Shown: positions 50,815 through 60,042 of the stretch, one piece after another
Position numbering within the stretch: the first letter of the stretch is position 1
Layout of the letters: every line of letters starts with the position of its first letter
DNA from: CAZIAK01 sp964537035
Lineage (GTDB): Bacteria > Planctomycetota > B15-G4
Direction of reading: 5' to 3'
Assembly: GCA_964537035.1 (NCBI GenBank)
Contig: CAZIAK010000026.1
Location: 8,022-72,021 of the forward strand
Length of the DNA: 64,000 bases
Made by a program: the position numbers and the translations under genes
The notes under the pieces: model-generated
Databases searched by the model: none
The model's input: only the letters and a program-made list of their open reading frames with translations
Told to the model about the DNA's origin: nothing

Positions 50815-51875
50815 AGGCGTTGGTCACCGGCGGCGGAGGCTTCTTGGGTGGCGCCATCGTGCGCCAGCTCCTGGCCCGAGGTGACGAGGTGTGGTCGTTC
50901 GCTCGGGGGGACTATCCCGAACTGAAGACCCAGGGCGTGCGCGTCCTGCGGGGCGACCTGGCCCGTGCGGGCGACGTCGATCGGTGCATCGCCGAGGCCG
51001 CCGGGCAGGGCTGCGAGGCGGTCTTCCACGTGGCGGCCCTGGCGGGCTCGTGGGGTCCTCTGTCGGCCTATGGTGCGGTGAACGTCGACGGCACTGCACA
51101 CGTCCTCGCAGCCTGTCGAGAGCATGGGCTGGGGCGGATGGTCTACACGTCTTCGCCCAGCGTGGTCCTGTGTGGTCGTGATGTGGAGGGCTGCGATGAG
51201 TCCCTGCCCTATCCCGCTCACTGGTTGGCCCACTACCCCGCGACCAAGGCCGTGGCCGAACAGCGGGTGCTGGCGGCGAACGACGGCGAGCTGGCCACGG
51301 TGTCTCTGCGCCCCCATCTGATCTGGGGTCCTGGTGACGGGCATCTGCTGCCGCGCCTGGTGGATCGATCGCGGCGAGGGCGGCTGCGGCGCATCGGCGC
51401 GGGTGACAAGCTCATCGATACCGTCTACATCGACGACGCCGCTCGCGCTCACCTGTTGGCAGACGATCGCTTGCGGGCAGAGCGCGGGGGGGAGGCCATG
51501 GCCTCAGGCGACGAGCGCCGGGATAGCTCCGAGCCCGTGGCTGGTCGTGCCTTCTTCATCACGGCCGACGATCCCATCGAAACCTGGACCATGGTGAATC
51601 ATCTGCTCGCCGCCGCGGGTGAGCCGCCCGTGACCAGGAGCGTCTCGGCCAGGGTCGCGCGCAACGCGGGGGCGGTGCTGGAGTCGATCTGGCGTTTGCT
51701 GCGCCTCTCGACCGAGCCGCCCATGACCCGATGGGTGGCCGAAGAGCTCTCGACCTCTCACTGGTTCAACATCTCAGCCGCACGACGGGACCTGGGCTAC
51801 GCGCCGCAGGTCTCCCTGGAAGACGGCCTGGCTCGCTTGCAGACCTGGTGCAAAGGCGGGGGGCTGCAGGGGTAG
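50811..51875 (+). CDS. oleD: OleD: NAD(P)H-dependent ketone reductase (short-chain dehydrogenase, extended)
   Basis: The protein has 354 residues from a TTG at 50811, the only start that keeps the N-terminal nucleotide-binding loop ALVTGGGGFLGGAIV. OleD reduces the 2-alkyl-3-keto acid from OleA to the syn beta-hydroxy acid for OleC. Extended SDR signatures include the Tyr142/Lys146 pair in YPATKA, TSSPSVVLCGRDV and WGPGDGHLLPRL, with the C-terminal DLGYAPQVSLEDGLA. It is the last gene of the pfaDAC-oleABCD row; the next gene converges 69 bp away. In the usual biochemical order it acts second, between OleA and OleC, although it is encoded last. Confidence 0.93.
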   Translation: MKALVTGGGGFLGGAIVRQLLARGDEVWSFARGDYPELKTQGVRVLRGDLARAGDVDRCIAEAAGQGCEAVFHVAALAGSWGPLSAYGAVNVDGTAHVLAACREHGLGRMVYTSSPSVVLCGRDVEGCDESLPYPAHWLAHYPATKAVAEQRVLAANDGELATVSLRPHLIWGPGDGHLLPRLVDRSRRGRLRRIGAGDKLIDTVYIDDAARAHLLADDRLRAERGGEAMASGDERRDSSEPVAGRAFFITADDPIETWTMVNHLLAAAGEPPVTRSVSARVARNAGAVLESIWRLLRLSTEPPMTRWVAEELSTSHWFNISAARRDLGYAPQVSLEDGLARLQTWCKGGGLQG

Positions 51876-51944
51876 CCGCCCGTGGGGGAAGCCGTCTCGA
51901 TTCGTGCTCGGCGTGCGATCCTTCGCCACACCAAGTGGCCGGGG

Positions 51945-53849
51945 CTACTGGACCTCGAAGCCCCACAGGTTGGTCACCGAGTCGCCTGCGCCAGTGCCGT
52001 CGAGTCCGATGGCCTGGAGGGGCAAGCGCACGCCGACGAGCGACGGGTCGTTGGGGATGACCGTGGGGAAGATGATGTCACCGTTGCCATCGATGGGCAG
52101 GGGGATGATGAACGCCGGGGGGACGGCCAGGGCGGTCAGGGTGAGGCCCTTGATGGCGTAGAGCTGTTCAATCGCCGCAACGATCAGCCAGCCTGTGCTC
52201 GCCGTGCTGGGCAGGTTGACGTCGATGGTGGTCAGCTGCAGCAAGGAAGTGGGGTTGGGCGACGTGGTGATCGTGCCCGTCCAGGCCGGATTCGAGATCA
52301 CGTGGGCATCGAGCGTGGCACCGACGTCGACGTCGACGAGGAGCGAGTTGGTCAGAACCTGCGAGTCGACCAGGGTGATCAGGTTGCCCGTGGTCGCGTC
52401 GACCAGATAGCTGGGGGTCTGGTCAAAGCCGGTGAGGTGCAGCTTGAACGCCCTGTCGTCATTGTTGGTGGCCGTGACGCGCACCGGCGAGATGCCCGTG
52501 ATGCCTGCGAGCGAGGCGTCGAGGAAGACGTCAGACGCGTTGCTCACGTTGCTGACCGTCATCGATCCGAGGAGTGTGTCGGCGACGCCGTCGATGTAGG
52601 TGAACTCCTCGACAGTCTGTTGCAGAGTCGCGGCCCAGGAGATCCTGCCGCCCAGATCCTGCATGGCGTCGAACGCCGCGGGGTAGCGGTTGGCGGTGAC
52701 GCTGCCGAAGAAGTCGAGCATCTCGTCCTCTTCAAGCACGGCCCAGGAGTGGGGTGCGGGCAGGCCGCTGTCCGGGTCGACGGTGCCGACCTTGACGTTC
52801 TTCATGGTCGTGGCGCCCTGGGCCATGAGCAGCTGCTCGAACTCGTCGGTGGCCCCCCTGACCTGCACCAGCGTGTCGTCGATGTCGTAGGTCATGTAGG
52901 TGGGCGGGTACTCAAGGTTGCTGCCCATGGATTGGACCGGATCGAGCGTGCCTGGCAGGGGCGGGTAGGTGAACGGGTCGAAGTAGACCGCGCTGGCCTG
53001 GATGTAGTTGAAAGGCTCCTGGTTCGGATTGCCTTCGAAGTTGAAGGTGTTCTCAAGCCAGCCTTGCAGGGCGGCGTCACCGAGGATCCAGCTCTGGGTG
53101 ATGTCGAGGGTGGGGCTGACCACACCCAAGGCAGCGATCATCATGTCGTCCGGGTCACGATGGCGGCTGGCGAAGTTCGCGCTCACACCGCCACCCATGG
53201 AGAAACCGACCATGTAGATGCGGTCTTCGTCCACGTCGAAGTTGTCGATCATCCATTGGATCGTGACTTCGATGTGCTGCTGGCAGATGGGTGAGCCGAA
53301 GAGCTTGTCGTCGATGCCAGTGGGAGCCAGGTAGAACATGTCCCGGGCGTTGGCTTCTTCGTCCAGGGTGGTGGCGGGGCCCACGCTGTTCGCCGAGGAG
53401 CCAAAGCCGTGGTAGGCCACGAGCAGGGGCAGGTCCGAGCCGCCGGGGGTGTAGCTCACGGGCAGCTGGTACTTGAAGATCTCGGGCAGGGACGTGCCGG
53501 TGCCGCCGGGGCCGGAGGGGATGAACCCGTCCATCATGATCGGGCCGGTGCCTTCGGTGGCCGGGTCGACTCCGTCCCCCACGGGGACACGGTCGGCGAA
53601 GACGATCGAGTCGAGAGGGCTGTCGGCGGTGAGTGGCGGCAAGGGCGCCATGCCAAGGTCGCCGGTCAGCGCGATGCGTGCGGCGCGATGGGCCGCGTCC
53701 ACAGCATCAAGGACCGGCTTGTCGTCCACCAACTGAGCGGACACGGGCAACACCAACGGCCAAGCAAGCAGCAGAGAAGCAATGATCATGACGGTGACGA
53801 CGCTGAGAGAGAAGAGTGCCCTGGGGAGGGGCGAAGGTTGCGGGGTCAT
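51945..53849 (-). CDS. Secreted alpha/beta-hydrolase (esterase, PHB-depolymerase/feruloyl-esterase-like) with C-terminal surface domain
   Basis: The protein has 634 residues with a signal sequence (VVTVMIIASLLLAWPLVLPVSAQ). The catalytic part (about 130-370) has the strand LPLLVAYHGFGSSANS and the nucleophile elbow GFSMGGGV, preceded by YMVGFSMG; the acid and His are probably in DIDDTLVQVRG and PAPHSWAVLE. This is the plan of the LpqC/PHB-depolymerase family. From about 400 on there are beta-rich segments (TYIDGVADTLLGSM, ATNNDDRAFKLHLTG, LLVDVDVGATLD, NLWGFEVQ at the end) that look like a C-terminal surface or substrate-binding domain found in secreted planctomycete-like proteins. It converges with the pfa-ole operon. 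The substrate is unknown; polyesters or feruloyl esters are guesses. Confidence 0.78.
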   Translation of the reverse strand: MTPQPSPLPRALFSLSVVTVMIIASLLLAWPLVLPVSAQLVDDKPVLDAVDAAHRAARIALTGDLGMAPLPPLTADSPLDSIVFADRVPVGDGVDPATEGTGPIMMDGFIPSGPGGTGTSLPEIFKYQLPVSYTPGGSDLPLLVAYHGFGSSANSVGPATTLDEEANARDMFYLAPTGIDDKLFGSPICQQHIEVTIQWMIDNFDVDEDRIYMVGFSMGGGVSANFASRHRDPDDMMIAALGVVSPTLDITQSWILGDAALQGWLENTFNFEGNPNQEPFNYIQASAVYFDPFTYPPLPGTLDPVQSMGSNLEYPPTYMTYDIDDTLVQVRGATDEFEQLLMAQGATTMKNVKVGTVDPDSGLPAPHSWAVLEEDEMLDFFGSVTANRYPAAFDAMQDLGGRISWAATLQQTVEEFTYIDGVADTLLGSMTVSNVSNASDVFLDASLAGITGISPVRVTATNNDDRAFKLHLTGFDQTPSYLVDATTGNLITLVDSQVLTNSLLVDVDVGATLDAHVISNPAWTGTITTSPNPTSLLQLTTIDVNLPSTASTGWLIVAAIEQLYAIKGLTLTALAVPPAFIIPLPIDGNGDIIFPTVIPNDPSLVGVRLPLQAIGLDGTGAGDSVTNLWGFEVQ

Positions 53850-54055
53850 GGAACGATGGCAGCCCCCCAGCTGCCTCGGGATCGCTCATGGGCCCCTCCG
53901 GGTGACCTCAGGCTACCCGAGGTTCTTCAAACCGGCCAGAGACCATATGGACAGGAGCCCCCGGGTCTCGGATGGATACATGACGAGGTGGGCGGCTGAC
54001 CCGGGCGCTGGCGGACTGCTCTGAGCGGCTCTTGCCGGGGGCTGGCCGCGGCCTT

Positions 54056-54487
54056 CTAGGCAGGGGCCGCGAGGGTGCCGCCTCGCTCATTAAACCCGAC
54101 CTCGAAGTCTGAATTCAAAGATATGGTCACAGAGGTCGTTGAAGGCGCCAAACGGCGTTCAGTGCGCCTGCCCGGTCGGGGAGCATGGGCAGGGTCAAAG
54201 TCGGCCTGGTCTGGAGGCAGGGTGTAGTCGAAGACCGTCGAGGCCAACACCTTGGGCTCGTTGACCAGGGGCAGCTCTACCAGGACTCCAGGCCGTGTGG
54301 GCTGGCCAGCGTCGCGAGGGTCAAAGAAGACGGGGTTCCCGCCCCTCGGGTCGAGCTCGTAGCTGCCGCCGGCGGGCACCGTGAGGGCAGCCTGGGCCAA
54401 CCGCCGCTGGCCCGCCTTGGTCTCGACCATGAGGTACGGGACCAGCGGTCGGCCGGTCCTGTTCTGGATCGTGATACGCATGATCAT
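54056..54487 (-). CDS. Small protein of unknown function
   Basis: From the ATG at 54487 (an alternative ATG lies 6 bp later, better spaced behind GGAAG) the protein has about 143 residues, starting MIMRITIQNRTGRPLVPYLM. It is likely beta-rich: VETKAGQRRLAQAALTVPAGGSYELD, VLVELPLVNEP, ASTVFDYTLPP. The C-terminus is polar (VTISLNSDFEVGFNERGG). I do not recognise the family. It is isolated between the hydrolase and the ABC operon. An open frame upstream of 54487 is not supported. Confidence 0.45.
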   Translation of the reverse strand: MIMRITIQNRTGRPLVPYLMVETKAGQRRLAQAALTVPAGGSYELDPRGGNPVFFDPRDAGQPTRPGVLVELPLVNEPKVLASTVFDYTLPPDQADFDPAHAPRPGRRTERRLAPSTTSVTISLNSDFEVGFNERGGTLAAPA

Positions 54488-54952
54488 CTTCCGAAAGCTG
54501 CCTTCACCGGAAAGAGCAGGGTCTGTCGTGGCGAGATGTGTCACCAGCGCCCCTGCCTTGCCAGCGGTACGTCTACGCGCCCCCGCGCTCACCCGACCAA
54601 TGCTCAGCAGAGACTCTACACGGTTTTTGCAGGCGATTGCCCCAATCTTCTCTGTTGTAGGCGGGATCGCGACAGCCCTCGCAGAAGCGCTTGCGGACTC
54701 ACTTGATGCGAGTGACGTAGAGCAGATTCATCAGGTGACATTGATAGATGATGTTCTGCACACAATTCAGGCATGACGAGTCGATCTCGATGCGCGACTG
54801 CAACGCAAGGACGGCAGCGGAGGGCGTTCCCAGGCGGCGCGCCGGGGAGCTGTCCGCGCTATCATGGGCGATTCGCCGGACCTGGCTGCTGACCCTGTGC
54901 CCGGCCGCCTCCCCCGCTCGTCCCGCCACCTGCCCCGGTCTTCGCTGTCGTC
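54488..54952. other. Gene-free region before the ABC exporter operon
   Basis: A gap of 465 bp separates the small minus-strand gene from the ABC operon. It is less GC-rich between 54690 and 54780, where a plus-strand AT-rich patch (AGATTCATCAGGTGACATTG, about 54721-54740) could be part of a promoter, but no clear -35/-10 pair is seen. The open frames in it have no recognisable signal. No RNA gene is visible. Confidence 0.45.
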
Positions 54953-55690
54953 ATGAGCTCTCCTTCACCGTCGACACTCCGACCCTGCGTCGAGATCGAA
55001 CAGCTCACCAAGCTCTACCACCTGGGCGGCGAGGTGGTGGCTGCTCTCGACGGCCTCGACCTGACCATTGCCTACGGGGAGCACGTGGCCGTGGTGGGCT
55101 CGTCGGGCAGCGGCAAGTCGACCCTGTTGCAGATCCTGGGTTGCCTCGACAGCCCGACGTCGGGTACCTACCGCCTGGACGGCCTGGCCGTGGGGCAGCT
55201 GTCAGAGTCGAGCCTGGCCGAGGTGCGCAACCGACGGATCGGCTTCGTGTTTCAGGGCTTTCACCTGCTGCCCCGGGCCACGGCCCGCCGCAACGTGGAG
55301 CTGCCCCTGGTCTACGGCGGTGAGTCTGCGGCGTTCCGTCGGGAGCGGGCCAGCGAGGCCTTGGAGCGGGTCGGGCTGGGCGACCGCATGAACCACCGCC
55401 CCGACCAGCTTTCCGGGGGACAGCGGCAACGCGTGGCGATCGCTCGAGCCCTGGTGACCGAACCGGCGATCCTGCTGGCGGACGAACCCACGGGCAATCT
55501 CGATTCACGGACAGGCGCCGAGATTCTCGACCTGTTCGACGAGTTGGCCGGCCCGGCCCGGGCCTTGATCATGGTCACCCACGACCCGGCCCTGGCTCGA
55601 CGGGCCCAGCGTTTGGTGGCCCTGTCTGATGGCCATCTCGCCTTCGACGGCCCACCATCCGAACACGTCACAGAGGTGTTGCACTCATGA
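54953..55690 (+). CDS. ABC transporter ATPase, MacB/LolD type
   Basis: The protein has 245 residues with Walker A VVGSSGSGKST (about 47-57), Q-loop VFQGFHLLPRAT, signature LSGGQRQRVAIARAL, Walker B ILLADEPTGNLD and H-loop VTHDPALAR. The Q-loop sequence and the TGNLDSRTG segment fit the lipoprotein/macrolide-exporter (MacB, LolD) class of ABC ATPases. The last 30 residues form a short extra tail. It overlaps the adaptor gene by 4 bp (ATGA at 55687-55690). Confidence 0.95.
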   Translation: MSSPSPSTLRPCVEIEQLTKLYHLGGEVVAALDGLDLTIAYGEHVAVVGSSGSGKSTLLQILGCLDSPTSGTYRLDGLAVGQLSESSLAEVRNRRIGFVFQGFHLLPRATARRNVELPLVYGGESAAFRRERASEALERVGLGDRMNHRPDQLSGGQRQRVAIARALVTEPAILLADEPTGNLDSRTGAEILDLFDELAGPARALIMVTHDPALARRAQRLVALSDGHLAFDGPPSEHVTEVLHS

Positions 55691-56925
55691 ATGATCTCTC
55701 GCCCGGCCGTCGACGCAGCCGAGAACGTGGGGGCGCCTTCATGGGAGTCCTGGTGACGGGTAGCCTGCTGGGCCTGGGCGCCATGGGCTGGTGGTTCTCC
55801 CGAGGCGGCGGGGACGCAGGGGCCCTTGACCCCGACCGCATGGTCTCCGTGGTGCGCCGAGAGGTCATCGATGCGGTGACTGCGGCGGGCCGGGTCGAAC
55901 CCCTGGCCCGCGTGGCGGTGATGAGCAGAGCCAGCGGCATCCTCGAAGTCCTCCATGTCGACGAGGGCGACGTGGTCACCGAAGGTCAGCTGCTCGCCGA
56001 GCTCGACAAGGAGCAGCTCACCGCAGATCTCGAACAGAACCAGGCCGACCTGGCCTCCGCCGCCGCTCGGGTCTCTGCTGCCCAGGGTCGACTGGAAGAG
56101 GCCAGGGTCAGGCTCGAAGATCCGGAGCAGCAGTTCGTCGACCGAGAGGCCCACCGCTTGCAGCTGCTGTTCGAGACCGGCGATGTGTCACTGAAAGAGC
56201 GCGACGACGCCTTGAAGGCGGCAGAGGTCGTGGAGTTTCGCCTGGCCCAGGTGCGGGCCAGCCTGGCGGTGCTCCAGGCCACCTTGGAGGAAGCGAGGGC
56301 CAATCTGCTCTCTGCAAAGGCGGCCATGGGTCGCAGCGAGACAGCTCTGCTTGAGGCCACCATCCGCTGTCCCATGGATGGCGTGGTGCTGGTGCGCGAC
56401 AAGGAGGTCGGCGACGGCGTGTCGTCGTTGCTCACGGCCGGTGGCAACGCCACCCAGATCATGGTCTTGGGTGATCTCTCGGAGATGTTCATCGAGGCTC
56501 GCATCGACGAGGTCGACCTGGGCCGCATCTTTCAGGGCATGCCCGTACGGCTCACCGCAGACGCCTATCGCGGCGTAGAGCTGACGGGATGGGTTGACCG
56601 CATCGCCCCTGCGGGTTCGGTGGACAACAACGGCATCGTGACCTTCGAGGTGCGCATCACCGTCGATGATGAACGGGGCCTGCTGCGTCCAGACATGACC
56701 GCCGACGCGAAGTTGATCCTGGCCGCCGACGACGACGCGCTCGTTCTCCCTCAGCGGGCGATCTCCAAGGGCAGCGATGGGGCCTGGACGGTGCAGAAGG
56801 TCGTGGGCGAAGGAGAAGCGGCGACCACTCTCAAGACGCCGGTCGAGGTGGGCATCAGCGATGGCCTGATGACCCAGATCGTCTCGGGTCTCGCAGAAGG
56901 TGAGCGGGTGTACCTGGGCACGTGA
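55687..56925 (+). CDS. Membrane-fusion (HlyD/MacA-like) adaptor of the ABC exporter
   Basis: The protein has 412 residues. A single membrane helix near residues 20-40 (GVLVTGSLLGLGAMGWWF) anchors it in the inner membrane. The periplasmic part begins with the lipoyl-like VSVVRREVIDAVTAAGRVEP and RVAVMSRASGILEVLHVDEGDVV, then a long coiled-coil (about 115-225), the returning lipoyl half (TIRCPMDGVVLVRDKEVGDGV) and a beta-barrel part. MacA-type proteins bridge an inner-membrane ABC pump to an outer-membrane channel; no TolC-like gene is beside it. It overlaps both neighbours by 4 bp. Confidence 0.92.
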   Translation: MNDLSPGRRRSRERGGAFMGVLVTGSLLGLGAMGWWFSRGGGDAGALDPDRMVSVVRREVIDAVTAAGRVEPLARVAVMSRASGILEVLHVDEGDVVTEGQLLAELDKEQLTADLEQNQADLASAAARVSAAQGRLEEARVRLEDPEQQFVDREAHRLQLLFETGDVSLKERDDALKAAEVVEFRLAQVRASLAVLQATLEEARANLLSAKAAMGRSETALLEATIRCPMDGVVLVRDKEVGDGVSSLLTAGGNATQIMVLGDLSEMFIEARIDEVDLGRIFQGMPVRLTADAYRGVELTGWVDRIAPAGSVDNNGIVTFEVRITVDDERGLLRPDMTADAKLILAADDDALVLPQRAISKGSDGAWTVQKVVGEGEAATTLKTPVEVGISDGLMTQIVSGLAEGERVYLGT

Positions 56926-58196
56926 ACCCTCTGACCCTTTGCGCCGAGGCAGCGGGGGCGGTGGCCCGGGAGTTCCGCCGCATGGCCCCCATGGCGGCGG
57001 GCATCGTCTGGGGCGTGGCTTCGGTCTTCGTGCTGGTCGCCGTGGCGCGAGGTTTCGAGGTCACCCAGCGCCAGTCTCTCGATGCCTTGGGCGACTCGTT
57101 CATGCTGCTGCGGGTCAACCGGGCGACGACCAACCGCGGTGACGCCCGGGCCAATGCCTTCGTGCGCCTCGACGGCGAAGACATGGAGGCCGCGGTGCAG
57201 GGTTCGCCGTCCGTGTCCTCGCTCTCACCGAAGGCCAACAACTGGTTCATCAGCGCCTACCGAGGCACCCTGCGCTCACGGATCACGGCCGTGGGTGTCG
57301 AGCCCGACTACGCCGACATCGTCCATGTTCCGCTCACCGAGGGTTCGCGTTGGATCGGCGGGCTCGACATCGAGCAGGAGCTACCGGTGTGCCTGCTGGG
57401 GCCTGGTACCTACACCGAGTTGTTCGGCGACGATCCCTGGCAGGGGCAGGAGATCCAGCTGGTCTTCACCCGAGGCGGCGACGAAGACACGGTCATGCGT
57501 CGGCTCAAGGTGATCGGTGTGCTGGCTGATGAAGAGCTGGCCAGCGACGAGATCTACACCAGTCACCGCCGGGTGGTGTTCCTCCCCTTCACGACCTGGG
57601 AGCGCTTCTCGCCCCGGGGCTTTCAGTTCTTCGTGGTGCGACCCCAGACGCCCGAACTGAAAGACCAGGCCCTGGCCGAGCTGCGCGGGGTGCTGGGCCG
57701 GCGACACGGTTTCGACCCGGACAACAGCAACACGTTGATCCCCTACTTTGATGCCATCGACCGGGGTGCGCAGATCGACAGGGTGTTTCATGGTCTGGAG
57801 ATCTTCCTGGGGGCCGTGGGTGCGCTGATCTTGCTGCTGGGCGCGGTGGGCGTGGCCAACGTGGTGCTCATGTCCGTGGCGGCGCGCACCTTTGAGTTCG
57901 GTCTGCGCCGAGCGTTGGGTTGCAAGCGACGGTGGATCTTCATCCAGGTGTTTCTCGAAGCGGGCTGCGTTTGTCTGGTGAGTGGCGCGCTCGGTTTCTT
58001 GATGGGACTGGGCGGCGTCGAACTCATGAGTCGCATCGAGCTGCCCGAGGGTTTCGCTGCGCCCCAGGCAGAGATGTCCGCTGCCTGGTTGCCGGGAGTG
58101 CTCCTGCTGGCTGTGAGCCTGGGTGCGGCAGCATGGCCCGCGGGGAGGGCCGTGCGCATTCCCGTGGTGGAGGCCCTGCGGGGCGGCAAGCTGTGA
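56922..58196 (+). CDS. ABC exporter permease 1 (MacB_PCD/FtsX fold)
   Basis: The protein has 424 residues from a GTG at 56922 that overlaps the adaptor stop. The FtsX/MacB plan is visible: one helix near the N-terminus (about 25-45), a large periplasmic domain (about 50-270) and three helices in the C-terminal third (AVGALILLLGAVGVANVVL, CLVSGALGFLMGLGG, AWLPGVLLLAVSLGAAAWP). EFGLRRALGCKRRWIF matches the cytoplasmic coupling loop. Together with permease 2 it may form a heterodimer. It overlaps the following gene by 4 bp. Confidence 0.9.
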   Translation: MNPLTLCAEAAGAVAREFRRMAPMAAGIVWGVASVFVLVAVARGFEVTQRQSLDALGDSFMLLRVNRATTNRGDARANAFVRLDGEDMEAAVQGSPSVSSLSPKANNWFISAYRGTLRSRITAVGVEPDYADIVHVPLTEGSRWIGGLDIEQELPVCLLGPGTYTELFGDDPWQGQEIQLVFTRGGDEDTVMRRLKVIGVLADEELASDEIYTSHRRVVFLPFTTWERFSPRGFQFFVVRPQTPELKDQALAELRGVLGRRHGFDPDNSNTLIPYFDAIDRGAQIDRVFHGLEIFLGAVGALILLLGAVGVANVVLMSVAARTFEFGLRRALGCKRRWIFIQVFLEAGCVCLVSGALGFLMGLGGVELMSRIELPEGFAAPQAEMSAAWLPGVLLLAVSLGAAAWPAGRAVRIPVVEALRGGKL

Positions 58197-59488
58197 GCGA
58201 TCGCGAGGAGCGGCCATCGGGACAGTCCGGCGCAGCGGCGTCCCAGAAGGCAACCCGGCAGCCTACCCAGAAGCTGGATCTAGGCTCCGTGGTCGGCGAG
58301 GCCGTGGGTAGCCTGCTGGCCCACCCGCTCCGTTCGCTGCTGACCGGCCTTTCGGTGACCTTCGGCGCTGCCGTGCTGCTGATATTGCTCAGCTACGCCA
58401 CGGCCGTGCCGGAGACCACGGCGACCTTGTTGCGCTCCATGGGCAGCCGCGAGTTCATCGTTGAGCCTCGCTGGAGAGGCCGCGGCCCCGGGGGCACCCG
58501 CGTGCGCATTCGCTACAGCGACTTGCCTGCCTTGCGAGATGCCTGCCCGTCCATCGCCGAGTTGGCCCCTGCCTACCGACCGGGCCGGGGCGGTCCCATC
58601 TTCTCCAGCAACCGCTCCTGGCCCTGGGCCGGGGTGACGGGTGTGGGCCACGAATACCGCGGCGTGACCGACCTGCGCATCGACGTGGGGCGCTGGTTCA
58701 CACAAGATGAAGAGCTGGGAGCCGAAGAGGTGGCCCTGATCAGCCGCCCGCTGGTGGACGGCATGTTCGACGGGCGCACACCCCTGGGCGAGACCGTCGA
58801 CGCCTTCGCCCGACGGTTCCAGGTGATCGGCGTGTTCGAGAGCAAGGCGACCTTCGCCTACTCGCTGCTCGTGCCCTACACCACGGCCATGTCCATGGGT
58901 GACGAAGGGGGGCGCTACGTGAGCCACCTGGCCTTCGCGCCACTGCGTGATGACCTCGCCAGCGCGGCGGTCTCGGAGATGCGCCAGGCGTTGGGCACGC
59001 TTTACTCATTCGACCCGGGGGACGAGCGGGCCATTGACGTGAAAGAGAACACGGCCTTCGTGGAGAAGGTCGAAGCGGTGAGCGTGGGCCTGCGCGCCCT
59101 GGTCTGGGTCATTGCGTCATTGGCCCTGGTGCTGGGTTGCCTGGGCGCCGCGAACGTGGTGGGCATCGCCGTGGCCGAGCGCACGTCCGAGCTGGGCTTG
59201 CGCAAGGCCTTGGGGGCCACGGCGTCCCGGCTTCGCGCAGAGGTTCTGGCCGAGACCCTGCTGCTGTGCGTGGCAGGCGGTGCCTTGGGTGTGAGCCTGG
59301 GGGCCGCTGCCATCGCGGCCTTGGGTCCCCTGCGATTGACAGACCAGGCGCTGCTGACTCCTCAGGCAGACACCCAGCAGCTGGCCCTGGCTTGCCTGGT
59401 GCTGGTGCTGACCGCCACAGTGGCTGGCCTGCCCGCCGCGAACCGCGCCGCTCGCCTCGACCCCGTACAGGCCCTTCGAGAAGAATGA
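58193..59488 (+). CDS. ABC exporter permease 2 (MacB_PCD/FtsX fold)
   Basis: The protein has 431 residues from the GTG at 58193; an upstream open frame is the shadow of permease 1. It has the same plan: helix 1 (LLTGLSVTFGAAVLLILLSYA, about 50-70), a periplasmic domain (about 80-310) and three C-terminal helices. The loop SELGLRKALGATASRLRAEV is the classic MacB coupling helix. The two permeases differ clearly in sequence. It overlaps the SnoaL-like gene by ATGA at 59485-59488. Confidence 0.9.
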   Translation: MSDREERPSGQSGAAASQKATRQPTQKLDLGSVVGEAVGSLLAHPLRSLLTGLSVTFGAAVLLILLSYATAVPETTATLLRSMGSREFIVEPRWRGRGPGGTRVRIRYSDLPALRDACPSIAELAPAYRPGRGGPIFSSNRSWPWAGVTGVGHEYRGVTDLRIDVGRWFTQDEELGAEEVALISRPLVDGMFDGRTPLGETVDAFARRFQVIGVFESKATFAYSLLVPYTTAMSMGDEGGRYVSHLAFAPLRDDLASAAVSEMRQALGTLYSFDPGDERAIDVKENTAFVEKVEAVSVGLRALVWVIASLALVLGCLGAANVVGIAVAERTSELGLRKALGATASRLRAEVLAETLLLCVAGGALGVSLGAAAIAALGPLRLTDQALLTPQADTQQLALACLVLVLTATVAGLPAANRAARLDPVQALREE

Positions 59489-60042
59489 TGACCACTGAAC
59501 TCAACAAGCAGCTCGTGCGTCGTTGGTACGAAGAGGTCATCAGCACGGGGGACGTCAGCTCGCTTGAGCAGATCATCTCACCAGACTACGTGCAGCTGTA
59601 CGACGGCGTGCCTCAGCTCTCGGGGTGGGACGGCGCTCGCCAGCACGCGTTGAGCGTGCGTCGCCTCTACGCCGAGCTCGTCGTGACCATCGACCGGCAG
59701 ATTGCTGAAGGCGACTGGGTGGCCAGCCAGCTGACCATGCGCGGCGTTCACGCGGGAGAGCTGGTCGGCATCGCGCCCACCGGCCACGTCATCGAAGTGA
59801 AGGGCGTCAACGTGGACAAGGTCCGAGACGGGCGCATCATCGAACATGACGGGGCCGCCAATCTGCTCTGGCCCTTGCTGAAGATCGGTGCGGTGAGGCC
59901 GGCTGATCCCGGCGCAGGCGAGCCCGAGGGCGCAGGTTCTGGGGGCACCGACTCTGGCCTGCCGCCGGGGAGTTTCCGTTTCACCGGCAAGCTCGAAGTG
60001 ACCGACAAGCCCGACCCCGATGCTGCCGACGGGGGCTCGTGA
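59485..60042 (+). CDS. SnoaL-like polyketide-cyclase/ester-cyclase-family protein
   Basis: The protein has 185 residues; the first 115 form a SnoaL/NTF2-like alpha+beta barrel: NKQLVRRWYEEVISTGDVSSLEQIISPDYV, then VVTIDRQIAEGDWVASQLTMRGVHAGEL, IEVKGVNVDKVRDGRIIEHD. The EHDGAANLLWPLL end is characteristic of ester-cyclase-like proteins. The last 50 residues are a Gly/Pro/Asp-rich tail. A hydrolase or cyclase role is possible; many relatives have no known function. It sits between permease 2 and the AEC gene with 4-bp overlaps at both ends, so it is probably made with the exporter. Confidence 0.75.
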   Translation: MMTTELNKQLVRRWYEEVISTGDVSSLEQIISPDYVQLYDGVPQLSGWDGARQHALSVRRLYAELVVTIDRQIAEGDWVASQLTMRGVHAGELVGIAPTGHVIEVKGVNVDKVRDGRIIEHDGAANLLWPLLKIGAVRPADPGAGEPEGAGSGGTDSGLPPGSFRFTGKLEVTDKPDPDAADGGS

